Shown here: positions 24,802-32,075 of the stretch, piece by piece | Numbering within the stretch: the stretch's first letter is position 1 | Layout of the letters: every line of letters begins with the position of its first letter | Assembly: GCA_021775965.1 (NCBI GenBank) | Contig: JAJFGV010000071.1 | Span: 58,649-122,648, forward strand | Direction of reading: 5' to 3' | Source: Alphaproteobacteria bacterium | Lineage (GTDB): Bacteria > Pseudomonadota > Alphaproteobacteria > Micavibrionales > Micavibrionaceae | DNA: 64,000 nucleotides | Translations under genes and position numbers: made by a program | The notes under the pieces: model-generated | What the model saw: the letters and a program-made list of their open reading frames with translations, nothing else | Told to the model about the DNA's origin: nothing | Databases searched by the model: none

Positions 24802-26379
24802 ATGACCAGCGGTGTTGTTTTAGGAGCAGCATTAAGAGACACGATTAATAGCATCAATCGCACACAAACAGCGATTGACCGTACAACCTTACGCCTTGCG
24901 ACAGGCAAAAAGGTCAACAGCGCCCTCGATCAACCTCAGAACTTCTTTACCGCCCAGGCCCTGGGCCATCGCGCCAGCGATTTAAACCGTCTTCTGGATG
25001 GTATTGGGCAGAGCATTTTCACAGTGCAGGAAGCCTTTGTCGGGGTGGAAGCTGTCGAAAAACTGCTGACCCAGGGCGAAGCTATTGCCGTTAATATACG
25101 CGATATTCTGGTCTCAGGCGGCACCATTTCCAACAATCTAGCCGTGGGCACTGATACCAGCCTGCCACCGATCAACACGCAGATCCAGGCCCTCAATCCG
25201 GATGTTTATTACCGATTGAACGAGGCCGGCGGCCCCATCATTGATTCAGGCGGCGGTGGCGGGGTAGCAGCAACATTGAGCGGCGGCGCCTCTCTTGGGG
25301 CACCAGCTCTTTATAATAATGGTGGCGGCACCAGCGCCATTTTTGATGGTATCAATGACCGTATCCGGGTGTCTGACAGCCCACTCATCAATACCGCAAC
25401 CACCCCAGCCCGCACGGTCGAGCTTGTCTTTAATGCCGATAGCGTCGCAGGCAGGCAGGTCCTGTTTGAAGAAGGCGCAACCGTAAACGGCCTGACAATT
25501 TATATTGATGCCGGCCTGATCCGCGTCACAGCCGAAGATGACCAAGGCGCCAACCAATTTGCCGATCTGGATATCAGTGCCCCGATTATGGCCGGGCAAA
25601 CCTACCATGTCGCTTTTGTCTTTGACGGCGCAACCAATACATTCGCAGGCTATCTGGATGGCGTCGATATTGGCACACTGGCCATTACCAGCGATGCCGT
25701 GTTCCCCTCCCATAGTGGCGATGTTGGCATTGGTGGCGTTAATCAAAGCGTCCAGTTCCATGACGGCGAAAGCGGTGTCGGCAACGGTTTTAATTTTGGT
25801 GGCCGGATTTCTGATGTGGCCATTCACAACCAGGCTCTCACCAGCGTGCAACTTTTATCGCACGCTCAATCTCTTAACAACACAACCTCAATTGAAATCA
25901 TCAATGAGGACTTTGAAGAACTGATAAACCAGATAGATTTACTTGTTCTGGATGCCAGCTATCGCGGCATCAATCTTTTGGCGGGTGACGATCTGATTAC
26001 CTATTTTAATGAGGATCGAAAAAACTTTCTTATTACGGAATCTGTGGACTTTAGCTCTGATGAGCTGGGCCTGGAAAACCATGATTTCGACGACATCAAT
26101 GACATCGACATTATTATTGAGAAAGTGCGCGAAGCTATTGATACTGTGAGGGATTACGGCGCGGCGCTCAGCACCGATCTTTCAATTATTTCCAACCGTC
26201 AAAGGTTTACCGAAAACACCATCAACACGCTCACATCTGGGGCTGGCGACCTCACCATTGCTGATTTAAACGAAGAAGGCGCCAATTTACTGGCGGCCCA
26301 GACACGGCAAGCCCTGGGCTTTACCGCGCTATCCCTGGCCGCACAAAGCAAGGCCAGCATCCTTGAAATCATTGGCTAA
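24802..26379 (+). CDS. Flagellin with an inserted LamG/concanavalin-like lectin domain
   Basis: A 525-residue flagellin. Residues 1-110 are the N-terminal D0/D1 core (TTLRLATGKKVNSALDQPQN, GIGQSIFTVQEA) and about 362-525 the C-terminal core (INTLTSGAGDLTIADLNEEG, QTRQALGFTALSLAAQS). Where the variable surface domain should be, residues about 129-356 form a LamG-3-like sandwich: NPDVYYRLNEAGGPIIDSGG, AIFDGINDRIRV, TVELVFNADS, YHVAFVFDGATNTFAGYLDG, GGRISDVAIHNQALT. Such domains usually bind glycans or proteins. The second flagellin at 28213 lacks it. No Cys is present. Start ATG 24802. Confidence 0.9.
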   Translation: MTSGVVLGAALRDTINSINRTQTAIDRTTLRLATGKKVNSALDQPQNFFTAQALGHRASDLNRLLDGIGQSIFTVQEAFVGVEAVEKLLTQGEAIAVNIRDILVSGGTISNNLAVGTDTSLPPINTQIQALNPDVYYRLNEAGGPIIDSGGGGGVAATLSGGASLGAPALYNNGGGTSAIFDGINDRIRVSDSPLINTATTPARTVELVFNADSVAGRQVLFEEGATVNGLTIYIDAGLIRVTAEDDQGANQFADLDISAPIMAGQTYHVAFVFDGATNTFAGYLDGVDIGTLAITSDAVFPSHSGDVGIGGVNQSVQFHDGESGVGNGFNFGGRISDVAIHNQALTSVQLLSHAQSLNNTTSIEIINEDFEELINQIDLLVLDASYRGINLLAGDDLITYFNEDRKNFLITESVDFSSDELGLENHDFDDINDIDIIIEKVREAIDTVRDYGAALSTDLSIISNRQRFTENTINTLTSGAGDLTIADLNEEGANLLAAQTRQALGFTALSLAAQSKASILEIIG

Positions 26380-26425
26380 AACACGTAAACCCAATAAGGT
26401 CAAAACAAACAAAGGGAATACGTCT

Positions 26426-28072
26426 ATGGCCAAGGCCGCCAAAAAGAAAAACACGAAAACAAAAAAATCCGCCAAAGAATCCTCAGGTAAAGCAACTAAA
26501 AAACCGGCAGAGGTTCAGCGCGACACCATAACTGGCGCGACTTATGACGATGCCCCGTATGAAAGCTATGCCTACCCCCTCACTCATCCGGAACATCAGG
26601 CGGTTGTCGCCAAATTACTGGGCCTCAACCCGCCTGACCTCAATGCCGCACGCGTGCTGGAGCTTGGCTGCGCCGGCGGTGGCAATATCCTGCCACTGGC
26701 CCTTGATTTTCCCAATGCGGATTTTGTCGGCATAGACCTGTCACCGGTGCAAATCGAAGAGGCCAACACCCATAAACAAGCGTTAGGGCTTAAGAACATT
26801 GCCTTTGAAGCCATGGATATCATGGATTTGGATAAAAAAATGGGTGAATTCGACTATATTATATGTCACGGCGTGTTTTCCTGGGTGCCGGAATTCGTGC
26901 GTGAAAAAATCCTCGAGATTTGTGACAAGAACCTGAGTAAAAATGGACTGGCCTGCCTGTCTTATAATGTCATGCCCGGCTGGGCACCATTGCGCTCAAT
27001 CCGCGAAATGATGATGATCCATACCGCAAAATTCGAAGACCCGGCCAAAAAGGTGGCACAGGCCCGCCATCTCGTAGAATTCCTGGATAAGCTCATGACC
27101 AAAGGCAGCTCGATGCACACGGCCGTGCATAACCTTAATGAGAAATTCAAAGAAACCAAAAACGATTCCTATATCCTGCACGAATATCTCGAAACCAATA
27201 ACAACCCATTCTACTTTAACGAGTTCGCCGGAATGATTGCCGCGCACAAGCTGCAATATATTGGCGATTCTACCCTTAGCCTTATGTTTACAGGCAACTT
27301 CCCGCCCGAAGCCGATAAAGCCCTGAAACAGGTCAATGACATGGTCACCAAGGAGCAATACATTGACTTCCTGTCCAACCGCCAGTTCCGCCACTCTATT
27401 ATCACGCATAAGGACACGCATATTAAAGGTGCCGGCCTTGAGCTTATTGATGAACTGTATTTCAGCTGTGATCTGGTGATGGACAAGGAAAAATCCGGAG
27501 AACCACTCAAATTCCACAGACCCGGCAGTGATTTCTCAATTGATGTCACGGACCCCTATGCTGCCATCCTTTTCAAGGAAATGTGTGCAACCCGCAACGC
27601 AAGCTATTCTCTCAAACAAATGGTCGATTTAATCGTCAAAAATGCCGAGAACGCGCAGCCTGAGCATGTTGAAAAATTCCTGCGCGGCAATCTGATTCTC
27701 TATATCTTCAAAAATGTCCTGAAACCCAGCATAACACCTTCGACTCAGACCCTTAATGTCTCGAAAAAGCCCAAAGCCTATCCGCTCGCGGTTTATCAGG
27801 CGAAAATGAACAATTGCGTCTCTGTTACCAACACCAATTACGCCGTTGCCAAGCCTTCAGCGCTTGAAATTGCTCTTTTACGTCACCTGGACGGCACCAA
27901 TAATATCGGCCAGCTCACAAAGAAGATGCTCGAGTCCATTAAATCCGGCGATATCACACTAAGCCAAAATAATGTTGAAATAACCGACCCCACAAAGCAA
28001 AAAGTATTGCTTGAAGAAACAATCCCTAAGATACTGAAAAATATAGCAAAAATGAGCTTGCTTATAGACTAA
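26426..28072 (+). CDS. SAM-dependent methyltransferase with regulatory domain, between two flagellin genes
   Basis: A 548-residue protein. A Lys-rich N-terminus (1-30) leads to a class I methyltransferase domain: motif I VLELGCAGGGNILPLAL (77-93), VGIDLSP (101-107), then YIICHGVFSWVPE. A central segment (NPFYFNEFAGMIAAHKLQYI, then FLSNRQFRHSIITH) matches the methyltransferase regulatory domain family, and the C-terminus is a helical module. ATG 26426 has AGGGAA nine bases upstream; an upstream in-frame start would overlap the flagellin. Its location suggests flagellin, for example lysine methylation, as substrate; that is inference. Confidence 0.85.
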   Translation: MAKAAKKKNTKTKKSAKESSGKATKKPAEVQRDTITGATYDDAPYESYAYPLTHPEHQAVVAKLLGLNPPDLNAARVLELGCAGGGNILPLALDFPNADFVGIDLSPVQIEEANTHKQALGLKNIAFEAMDIMDLDKKMGEFDYIICHGVFSWVPEFVREKILEICDKNLSKNGLACLSYNVMPGWAPLRSIREMMMIHTAKFEDPAKKVAQARHLVEFLDKLMTKGSSMHTAVHNLNEKFKETKNDSYILHEYLETNNNPFYFNEFAGMIAAHKLQYIGDSTLSLMFTGNFPPEADKALKQVNDMVTKEQYIDFLSNRQFRHSIITHKDTHIKGAGLELIDELYFSCDLVMDKEKSGEPLKFHRPGSDFSIDVTDPYAAILFKEMCATRNASYSLKQMVDLIVKNAENAQPEHVEKFLRGNLILYIFKNVLKPSITPSTQTLNVSKKPKAYPLAVYQAKMNNCVSVTNTNYAVAKPSALEIALLRHLDGTNNIGQLTKKMLESIKSGDITLSQNNVEITDPTKQKVLLEETIPKILKNIAKMSLLID

Positions 28073-28112
28073 AAAAATCTCTGAATAAAAAAGAAATAAC
28101 AGCGATAAACTG

Positions 28113-28142
28113 TTAACTCCATGTTCATTATTCTGTTATACT
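28113..28142 (+). promoter_or_regulatory. Putative promoter of the second flagellin
   Basis: TTAACT (28113-28118) and TATACT (28137-28142) are 18 bases apart, acceptable as -35 and -10. TTAACTCCAT also resembles a degenerate CtrA half-site. No sigma-54 or clear sigma-28 pattern was found here. Confidence 0.4.
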
Positions 28143-28153
28143 CTAGAGATTAT

Positions 28154-28168
28154 ACCCAAGTATTGGGT
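28154..28168 (+). promoter_or_regulatory. 5' leader hairpin of flagellin mRNA (possible FlbT target)
   Basis: ACCCAAGTATTGGGT is a perfect six-base-pair hairpin with a three-base loop, about six bases after the predicted transcription start and 45 bases before the flagellin ATG. FlbT of Caulobacter binds the flagellin leader and lowers its stability; flbT lies downstream at 30165. Confidence 0.5.
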
Positions 28169-28212
28169 GTGTGCAGGATGCATGTTAAATAACCCTAGGA
28201 AAGGAGAATACT

Positions 28213-29904
28213 ATGTCTTCAGATATCGTATTAACGGCTGCGCTTCGCAGCAATCTACTCTCTCTACAAAGTACACAGCGACTTATCGACACGACGCAAT
28301 TGCGTTTGGCGACAGGTTTGCGTGTTAACTCTGCATTGGACAGCCCGCAAAACTTCTTTGCGGCACAAAGCCTTAACAACCGTGCCAACGACCTTAGCCG
28401 TCTTCTCGACGGTATCGGCCAATCTATCCGGACGATCGAGGAAGCGGATAACGGTGTAACGGCGCTTACCAACCTCATCGAGCAAGCCGAATCAGTTGCC
28501 AACGAAGCTCAGTCCGAGATTCGCGCGGCAGAAGGTTTTGCCCGTATTCGTGGCTCCGAAGATCTGGTCGGTGTTGATCTGCAAGCCAACCTTGCGTCCA
28601 TCGTCGAAGGTGTAAGTGATAAATTCTCTGTCACATTTACCGGGACGATCAACACTACAGTTGTGACCAAAACGCAGGTTATCGATATTGATGCTGGACA
28701 GACGGTTGATAATATCGTGGCGCAGATCAACTCCAGCTTAACTGTTGGTGTTGGTAATACAGCAAACGGCCAATTGCTTCAGGCCAGCGTGACATCCGGC
28801 GGCCAGATTCAAATTGAATCTCTGGTTGAAGGTGGTTTTGTCCGTGTTGCGGACGATGCTGCTGTCGGTGTTGGTGCTGCTGGTTTTGCGGCGCTTGGAC
28901 TTGATGTTGTTGTTTCTGCTGAAGCGGTTGAAACTGGTGCTGCCACAACAAGGCAAGCCGGTACAGCTGTTGCAGGCCGTATCATCACTTCACTTGCCAG
29001 TGCCAATGCGACCGGCCCGGGCGGTGAATTTGAAGCCAGCCAGCTTTTGGGTGCCGCTGGTATCGATGCCAACTTTATTGCCGCTGGTGATACTATCAAC
29101 TTCCGAGTTGCTGTTGATGGCCAATCCAGTGCCAATATTACATTGTCGGATACCAATACAGTCCAGGACCTTTTGGATGGTATCAACAATGATGCAACAA
29201 TTGGCGCCAATGTCACGGCCTCTCTCAACACCACAACAGGTCAGATTGAACTGCAGGCTGCTGATACCGTTGGTCAACTGGAAATCCAGGTTGAAGCGAC
29301 CGCCGGTGCCGATGTTACAACCTTTGGCTTTGGTACAGGAGCATCGGATCTTACCGGTGCATCGATAGCTGCATCTGATAACAGCGAGAGCTTTACATTC
29401 GTTGGTGTCAGTGCAAACCTTGATCAGTTTGAATCGGACTTTAATACAATCCGGTCTCAGATTGATGACATCGTTGAGGATGCACAGTTCCGTGGCGTTA
29501 ACCTTCTGAACGGAGACAACCTTACGACCTTCTTCAATGAAGACCGTAACAACTCTCTCGAAACACAAGGTGTTGACTTCACGTCGCTGGGACTTGGTAT
29601 TGGCGTTGGTGACTTCACCAATGCTGCCGAGGTTCAGGTGTCACTTGATCAGTCCAGAGCCGCTCTGCTTGATGTGCGGAACTTTGGTCAGTCAATTGCC
29701 AACGATCTGGCGATCATTCAGACACGCCGTGACTTTACGGAGAGCACCATCAACACCCTGACTGCGGGTGCCGATGACTTGACCGTAGCCGATCAGAACG
29801 AAGAAGGTGCGAACCTCCTGGCCTTGCAAACAAGGCAGGCCCTGGGTACCACATCTTTGTCACTGGCCGCTCAGTCACAGCAATCAGTCCTCAGACTGTT
29901 CTAA
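28213..29904 (+). CDS. Flagellin (major filament protein)
   Basis: A 563-residue flagellin. N-terminal core TTQLRLATGLRVNSALDSPQ and GIGQSIRTIEEADNGV, C-terminal core INTLTAGADDLTVADQNEEG and QTRQALGTTSLSLAAQSQQS. The middle (about 130-390) has two flagellin hook IN-type repeats (GQTVDNIVAQINSS, TNTVQDLLDGINND) in an Ala/Thr/Gly-rich, Cys-free surface region. AAAGGAGAATACT precedes the ATG. The cores are close to those of the lectin-type flagellin, so the two can probably co-polymerise. Leader hairpin and terminator make it likely the most highly expressed gene here. Confidence 0.95.
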   Translation: MSSDIVLTAALRSNLLSLQSTQRLIDTTQLRLATGLRVNSALDSPQNFFAAQSLNNRANDLSRLLDGIGQSIRTIEEADNGVTALTNLIEQAESVANEAQSEIRAAEGFARIRGSEDLVGVDLQANLASIVEGVSDKFSVTFTGTINTTVVTKTQVIDIDAGQTVDNIVAQINSSLTVGVGNTANGQLLQASVTSGGQIQIESLVEGGFVRVADDAAVGVGAAGFAALGLDVVVSAEAVETGAATTRQAGTAVAGRIITSLASANATGPGGEFEASQLLGAAGIDANFIAAGDTINFRVAVDGQSSANITLSDTNTVQDLLDGINNDATIGANVTASLNTTTGQIELQAADTVGQLEIQVEATAGADVTTFGFGTGASDLTGASIAASDNSESFTFVGVSANLDQFESDFNTIRSQIDDIVEDAQFRGVNLLNGDNLTTFFNEDRNNSLETQGVDFTSLGLGIGVGDFTNAAEVQVSLDQSRAALLDVRNFGQSIANDLAIIQTRRDFTESTINTLTAGADDLTVADQNEEGANLLALQTRQALGTTSLSLAAQSQQSVLRLF

Positions 29905-29932
29905 TTATTTGGTCTTACGACCGAACCCAACA

Positions 29933-29963
29933 AAAGGCCGGGGAAGAATTCTCCGGCCTTTTT
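29933..29963 (+). terminator. Rho-independent terminator of the flagellin gene
   Basis: AAAGGCCGG (29933-29941) pairs with CCGGCCTTT (29953-29961), extended by GAA/TTC toward the loop, and runs into TTTTTC. It lies 29 bases after the flagellin stop. Confidence 0.92.
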
Positions 29964-29988
29964 CTTATCTGCGAACATTTACCCATGG

Positions 29989-30075
29989 TGTCATTCCTGC
30001 GCACGCAGGAATCGAGTAGATATAAGCAACCCGATCCCCGCTCTTGTGCCCCAGAGGGTATTCGCGGGGACGACA
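29989..30075. repeat. Dispersed palindromic repeat (REP-like)
   Basis: TTCCTGC and GCAGGAA form a hairpin at 29994-30011 after GTCA, followed by GATCCCCGC and GCGGGGAC arms (about 30031-30072). This GTCATTCCTGCG type of unit is a common intergenic repeat in proteobacteria. No gene is present between the flagellin terminator and flbT. Confidence 0.6.
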
Positions 30076-30164
30076 AAAGAGTCGTTTTTATCTTTCCTTA
30101 AGGGCTTTCGGGTTATACTATAGGGAGTGGCAGAAGCCACCCTCACAGCAAAAGGAAGAAATCC

Positions 30165-30569
30165 ATGGCTCTCGTAATTGATCTCAAACCAGGTGAAAAG
30201 ATACTAATCGGCTCTGCAGTCATTACAAATGACTCTCAGCGCACGCGGCTTCATATTGCCGGCGATGCTGCCATCCTGCGCGAAAAAGACGTTATGCAGG
30301 AAGAAGAAGCCGACACACCGTGCAAGAAAGCTTACTTTCTCATACAATGCATGTATCTGGCGCGGAACCCGGGAGAATATCACAAGAAATATTTTGAACT
30401 GATCGAGGACGTGCAAGGCGCTTCGCCGACCTGCGCAATTTTCTTTATGCAGATCAACGAAAAGATTATCGAAGGCACATATTATAAAGCCATGAAACTG
30501 GGTAAAGAATTAATCGCACATGAAAAGGAACTGATCGAGAATGTCACAAGGCAAGCAACCGCAAAATAA
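30165..30569 (+). CDS. flbT: Flagellin synthesis post-transcriptional regulator FlbT
   Basis: A 134-residue protein starting MALVIDLKPGEKILIGSAVI, with RLHIAGDAAILREKDVM, YFLIQCMYLARN and INEKIIEGTYYKAMKLGKEL, matching FlbT along its length. In Caulobacter FlbT binds the flagellin mRNA leader and blocks translation until the hook is finished; FlaF counteracts it. AAAAGGAAG precedes the ATG. It overlaps flaF by 29 bases. Confidence 0.95.
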   Translation: MALVIDLKPGEKILIGSAVITNDSQRTRLHIAGDAAILREKDVMQEEEADTPCKKAYFLIQCMYLARNPGEYHKKYFELIEDVQGASPTCAIFFMQINEKIIEGTYYKAMKLGKELIAHEKELIENVTRQATAK

Positions 30570-30972
30570 TCCTTACGCCGACGCCGCCGGCGCCTATGAC
30601 CAGAACGCCCAGGCCCATACACCGGACCAGCGCGAGCTGGAAGGCCGCGTCTTGCTCAAAGCCGCCAAGATGATCCAGGATCTGCAGGAAAGCTGGGACG
30701 GCGTCAACGGCGAGCTTATTGAAGAAACCCTGAAATACAATCGCCAGATATGGATGATGTTTTATGATACGGCACTTGAAAACCCCGAAGGCGACCGACC
30801 CAATGATTTGCGCAGCAATATCATTAACCTCGCCAATTTTATCTTTAAGCGCGAGGTCGACATCATGGCTGATCCCAAAAAGGAAAAGCTCGATGTTCTG
30901 ATTAATATCAACCGGGAAATTGCCGCAGGGCTGATGATCAAGCAGGACGCGGCCCCGAAGAACAAAGAATAA
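30541..30972 (+). CDS. flaF: Flagellin synthesis regulator FlaF
   Basis: A 143-residue protein with the FlaF core NPYADAAGAYDQNAQAHTPD, QRELEGRVLLKAAKMIQDLQ, YNRQIWMMFYDTALE and LRSNIINLANFIFKREVDIM. FlaF is required for flagellin synthesis and secretion and works together with FlbT. The start lies inside flbT. The C-terminal 20 residues are a charged tail. The following hairpin at 30982 separates it from the convergent FlaG-like gene. Confidence 0.94.
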   Translation: MSQGKQPQNNPYADAAGAYDQNAQAHTPDQRELEGRVLLKAAKMIQDLQESWDGVNGELIEETLKYNRQIWMMFYDTALENPEGDRPNDLRSNIINLANFIFKREVDIMADPKKEKLDVLININREIAAGLMIKQDAAPKNKE

Positions 30973-30981
30973 GACACAAAA

Positions 30982-31003
30982 AAACGGACATATAAGTCCG
31001 TTT
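30982..31003. terminator. Hairpin terminator between flaF and the FlaG-like gene
   Basis: AAACGGAC (30982-30989) and GTCCGTTT (30996-31003) form an eight-base-pair hairpin with a six-base loop. Read leftward it is followed by a T-run, so it terminates the minus-strand FlaG-like gene well; in the rightward direction the T-run is only three bases. Confidence 0.75.
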
Positions 31004-31030
31004 GCCCTCTTTCATACAATCAATAAAATG

Positions 31031-31531
31031 CTACGCGACGACGCTCACATTGCCTGAAGAGCTTTCTCCTGTCTGTGCACCGGCACTTAATGCCTGTGCG
31101 GCAACTTGCGCCTGCGCGGCAGGAGGAGCCGACGGTGTTGATGGTGTTGGCGTTGCTGTTTCCGCTGTCGTGGTAGGCAGCGGCGTATTCACACCGATCT
31201 CGCTTCCACCTGAAGAAGATTCCTGCGCCTGAATAACATTACTTTCAGAAGAGGATGCCGTGGCTGCCGCTGTTGTCGCCGCTGCCCTACTGCGCGCCGT
31301 CAACGTGCTTTCAGATGGGAACTGCCGTACAACATCGCCTGTATCAGAATCACGAATTTGCAACACAGCCGTATCAAAATTTACATCTACGGAGATATAA
31401 GGGCTGACAAACGGGGCCTGCGGCCCGGCAGAAACGCTGTCCGGCAACTCTGCACGCGCAGAACTCACTTGCTCAGTGTTTCCACGGAGCAACGGTGCGT
31501 TCGATACCACTGAATTTACAGCTTCTATCAT
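31031..31531 (-). CDS. FlaG-like flagellar protein
   Basis: A 166-residue protein. Residues about 45-80 (SVDVNFDTAVLQIRDSDTGD, then VVRQFPSES) match the FlaG pattern of a beta hairpin ending VIRQIPxE, found near flagellins and affecting filament length in other bacteria. The C-terminal half is a low-complexity Ala/Thr/Ser/Pro region, typical of a secreted or flexible tail. It is convergent with flaF and has its own promoter region with a leader hairpin (31552-31571). Confidence 0.7.
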   Translation of the reverse strand: MIEAVNSVVSNAPLLRGNTEQVSSARAELPDSVSAGPQAPFVSPYISVDVNFDTAVLQIRDSDTGDVVRQFPSESTLTARSRAAATTAAATASSSESNVIQAQESSSGGSEIGVNTPLPTTTAETATPTPSTPSAPPAAQAQVAAQALSAGAQTGESSSGNVSVVA

Positions 31532-31913
31532 GGTTTCCTAACCTTTATAAAACCTGGACCCAAACCCAGGTATACTACCCTATTCTCATGTTAACATATC
31601 CCATGTCAAATATCAAGAAATAACCAGGCATAAACCCAGAGTAGCCGCCAAGTTGAGCCAGGTTAGAACATCAGAAATAAAGGCCAAATATTGAGCAAAA
31701 CAAAGAAAAACTGTGTAATATAATTACAATTATTACCTAAGTATTAACATGAATAGAATCCCCGGCACTTCCTACAGCAAAAAATCTTCTTTATTTTACT
31801 TGGATTACACTTACTGCACCCGCGAAACAGACCTGAATCCTGAAGTTTTAATTTCCATAGAGTTTGCTTTGGCTGGTCGCTTCAATAAATTCACAGCTTT
31901 ATCCACAGGCTCA

Positions 31914-31942
31914 TGGAAAAACAGTCAAAAAAGCATTATAAT
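31914..31942 (+). promoter_or_regulatory. Putative sigma-70-type promoter of fliF-motA
   Basis: TATAAT at 31937-31942 is a perfect -10 box; TGGAAA at 31914-31919 matches the -35 consensus at four of six positions with 17 bases between. The leader to fliF would be about 125 bases long. No CtrA site of good quality was found near it. Confidence 0.5.
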
Positions 31943-31950
31943 GGAATATG

Positions 31951-32048
31951 GGTTGTGATTTGCCTGATTCGCTAATTTCGCGTAATTTAAGCTATGAGAC
32001 AACCTTAACGCCGGGTAGCTACCCCAAGTCCTTTCGGGGTTCCAGCTA
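31951..32048 (+). promoter_or_regulatory. Structured 5' leader of fliF
   Basis: GGTTGT (31951-31956) pairs with ACAACC (31999-32004), enclosing an AT-rich loop. Next, TAGCTACCCC (32016-32025) pairs with GGGGT-(TCC)-AGCTA (32036-32048), leaving a three-base bulge. Both lie between the predicted transcription start and the fliF ribosome binding site. The second stem is too far from a T-run to be a terminator. Confidence 0.45.
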
Positions 32049-32075
32049 TTATAAAAAAGGAATAGGTACAGATCA

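Larger units (their letters stand above)
31532..32075. promoter_or_regulatory. Control region between the FlaG-like gene and fliF
   Basis: A 544-base gene-free region. On the FlaG side, ACCTGG and CCAGGT (31552-31571) form a leader hairpin on the minus strand. The middle (about 31610-31910) is AT-rich with no clear feature; a 69-codon reading frame at 31749 lacks a ribosome binding site and protein character. The fliF promoter and leader are listed separately. Confidence 0.5.

Noticed and set aside
31749..31958. 69-codon frame upstream of fliF
   Set aside because: No Shine-Dalgarno, no motif, and it runs through the predicted fliF promoter.
31951..32075. Classical c-di-GMP-I riboswitch before fliF
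   Set aside because: CCGGGTAGC suggested the 3' part of that class, but the conserved core (GGCAAACC and CGCAAAG) is absent.
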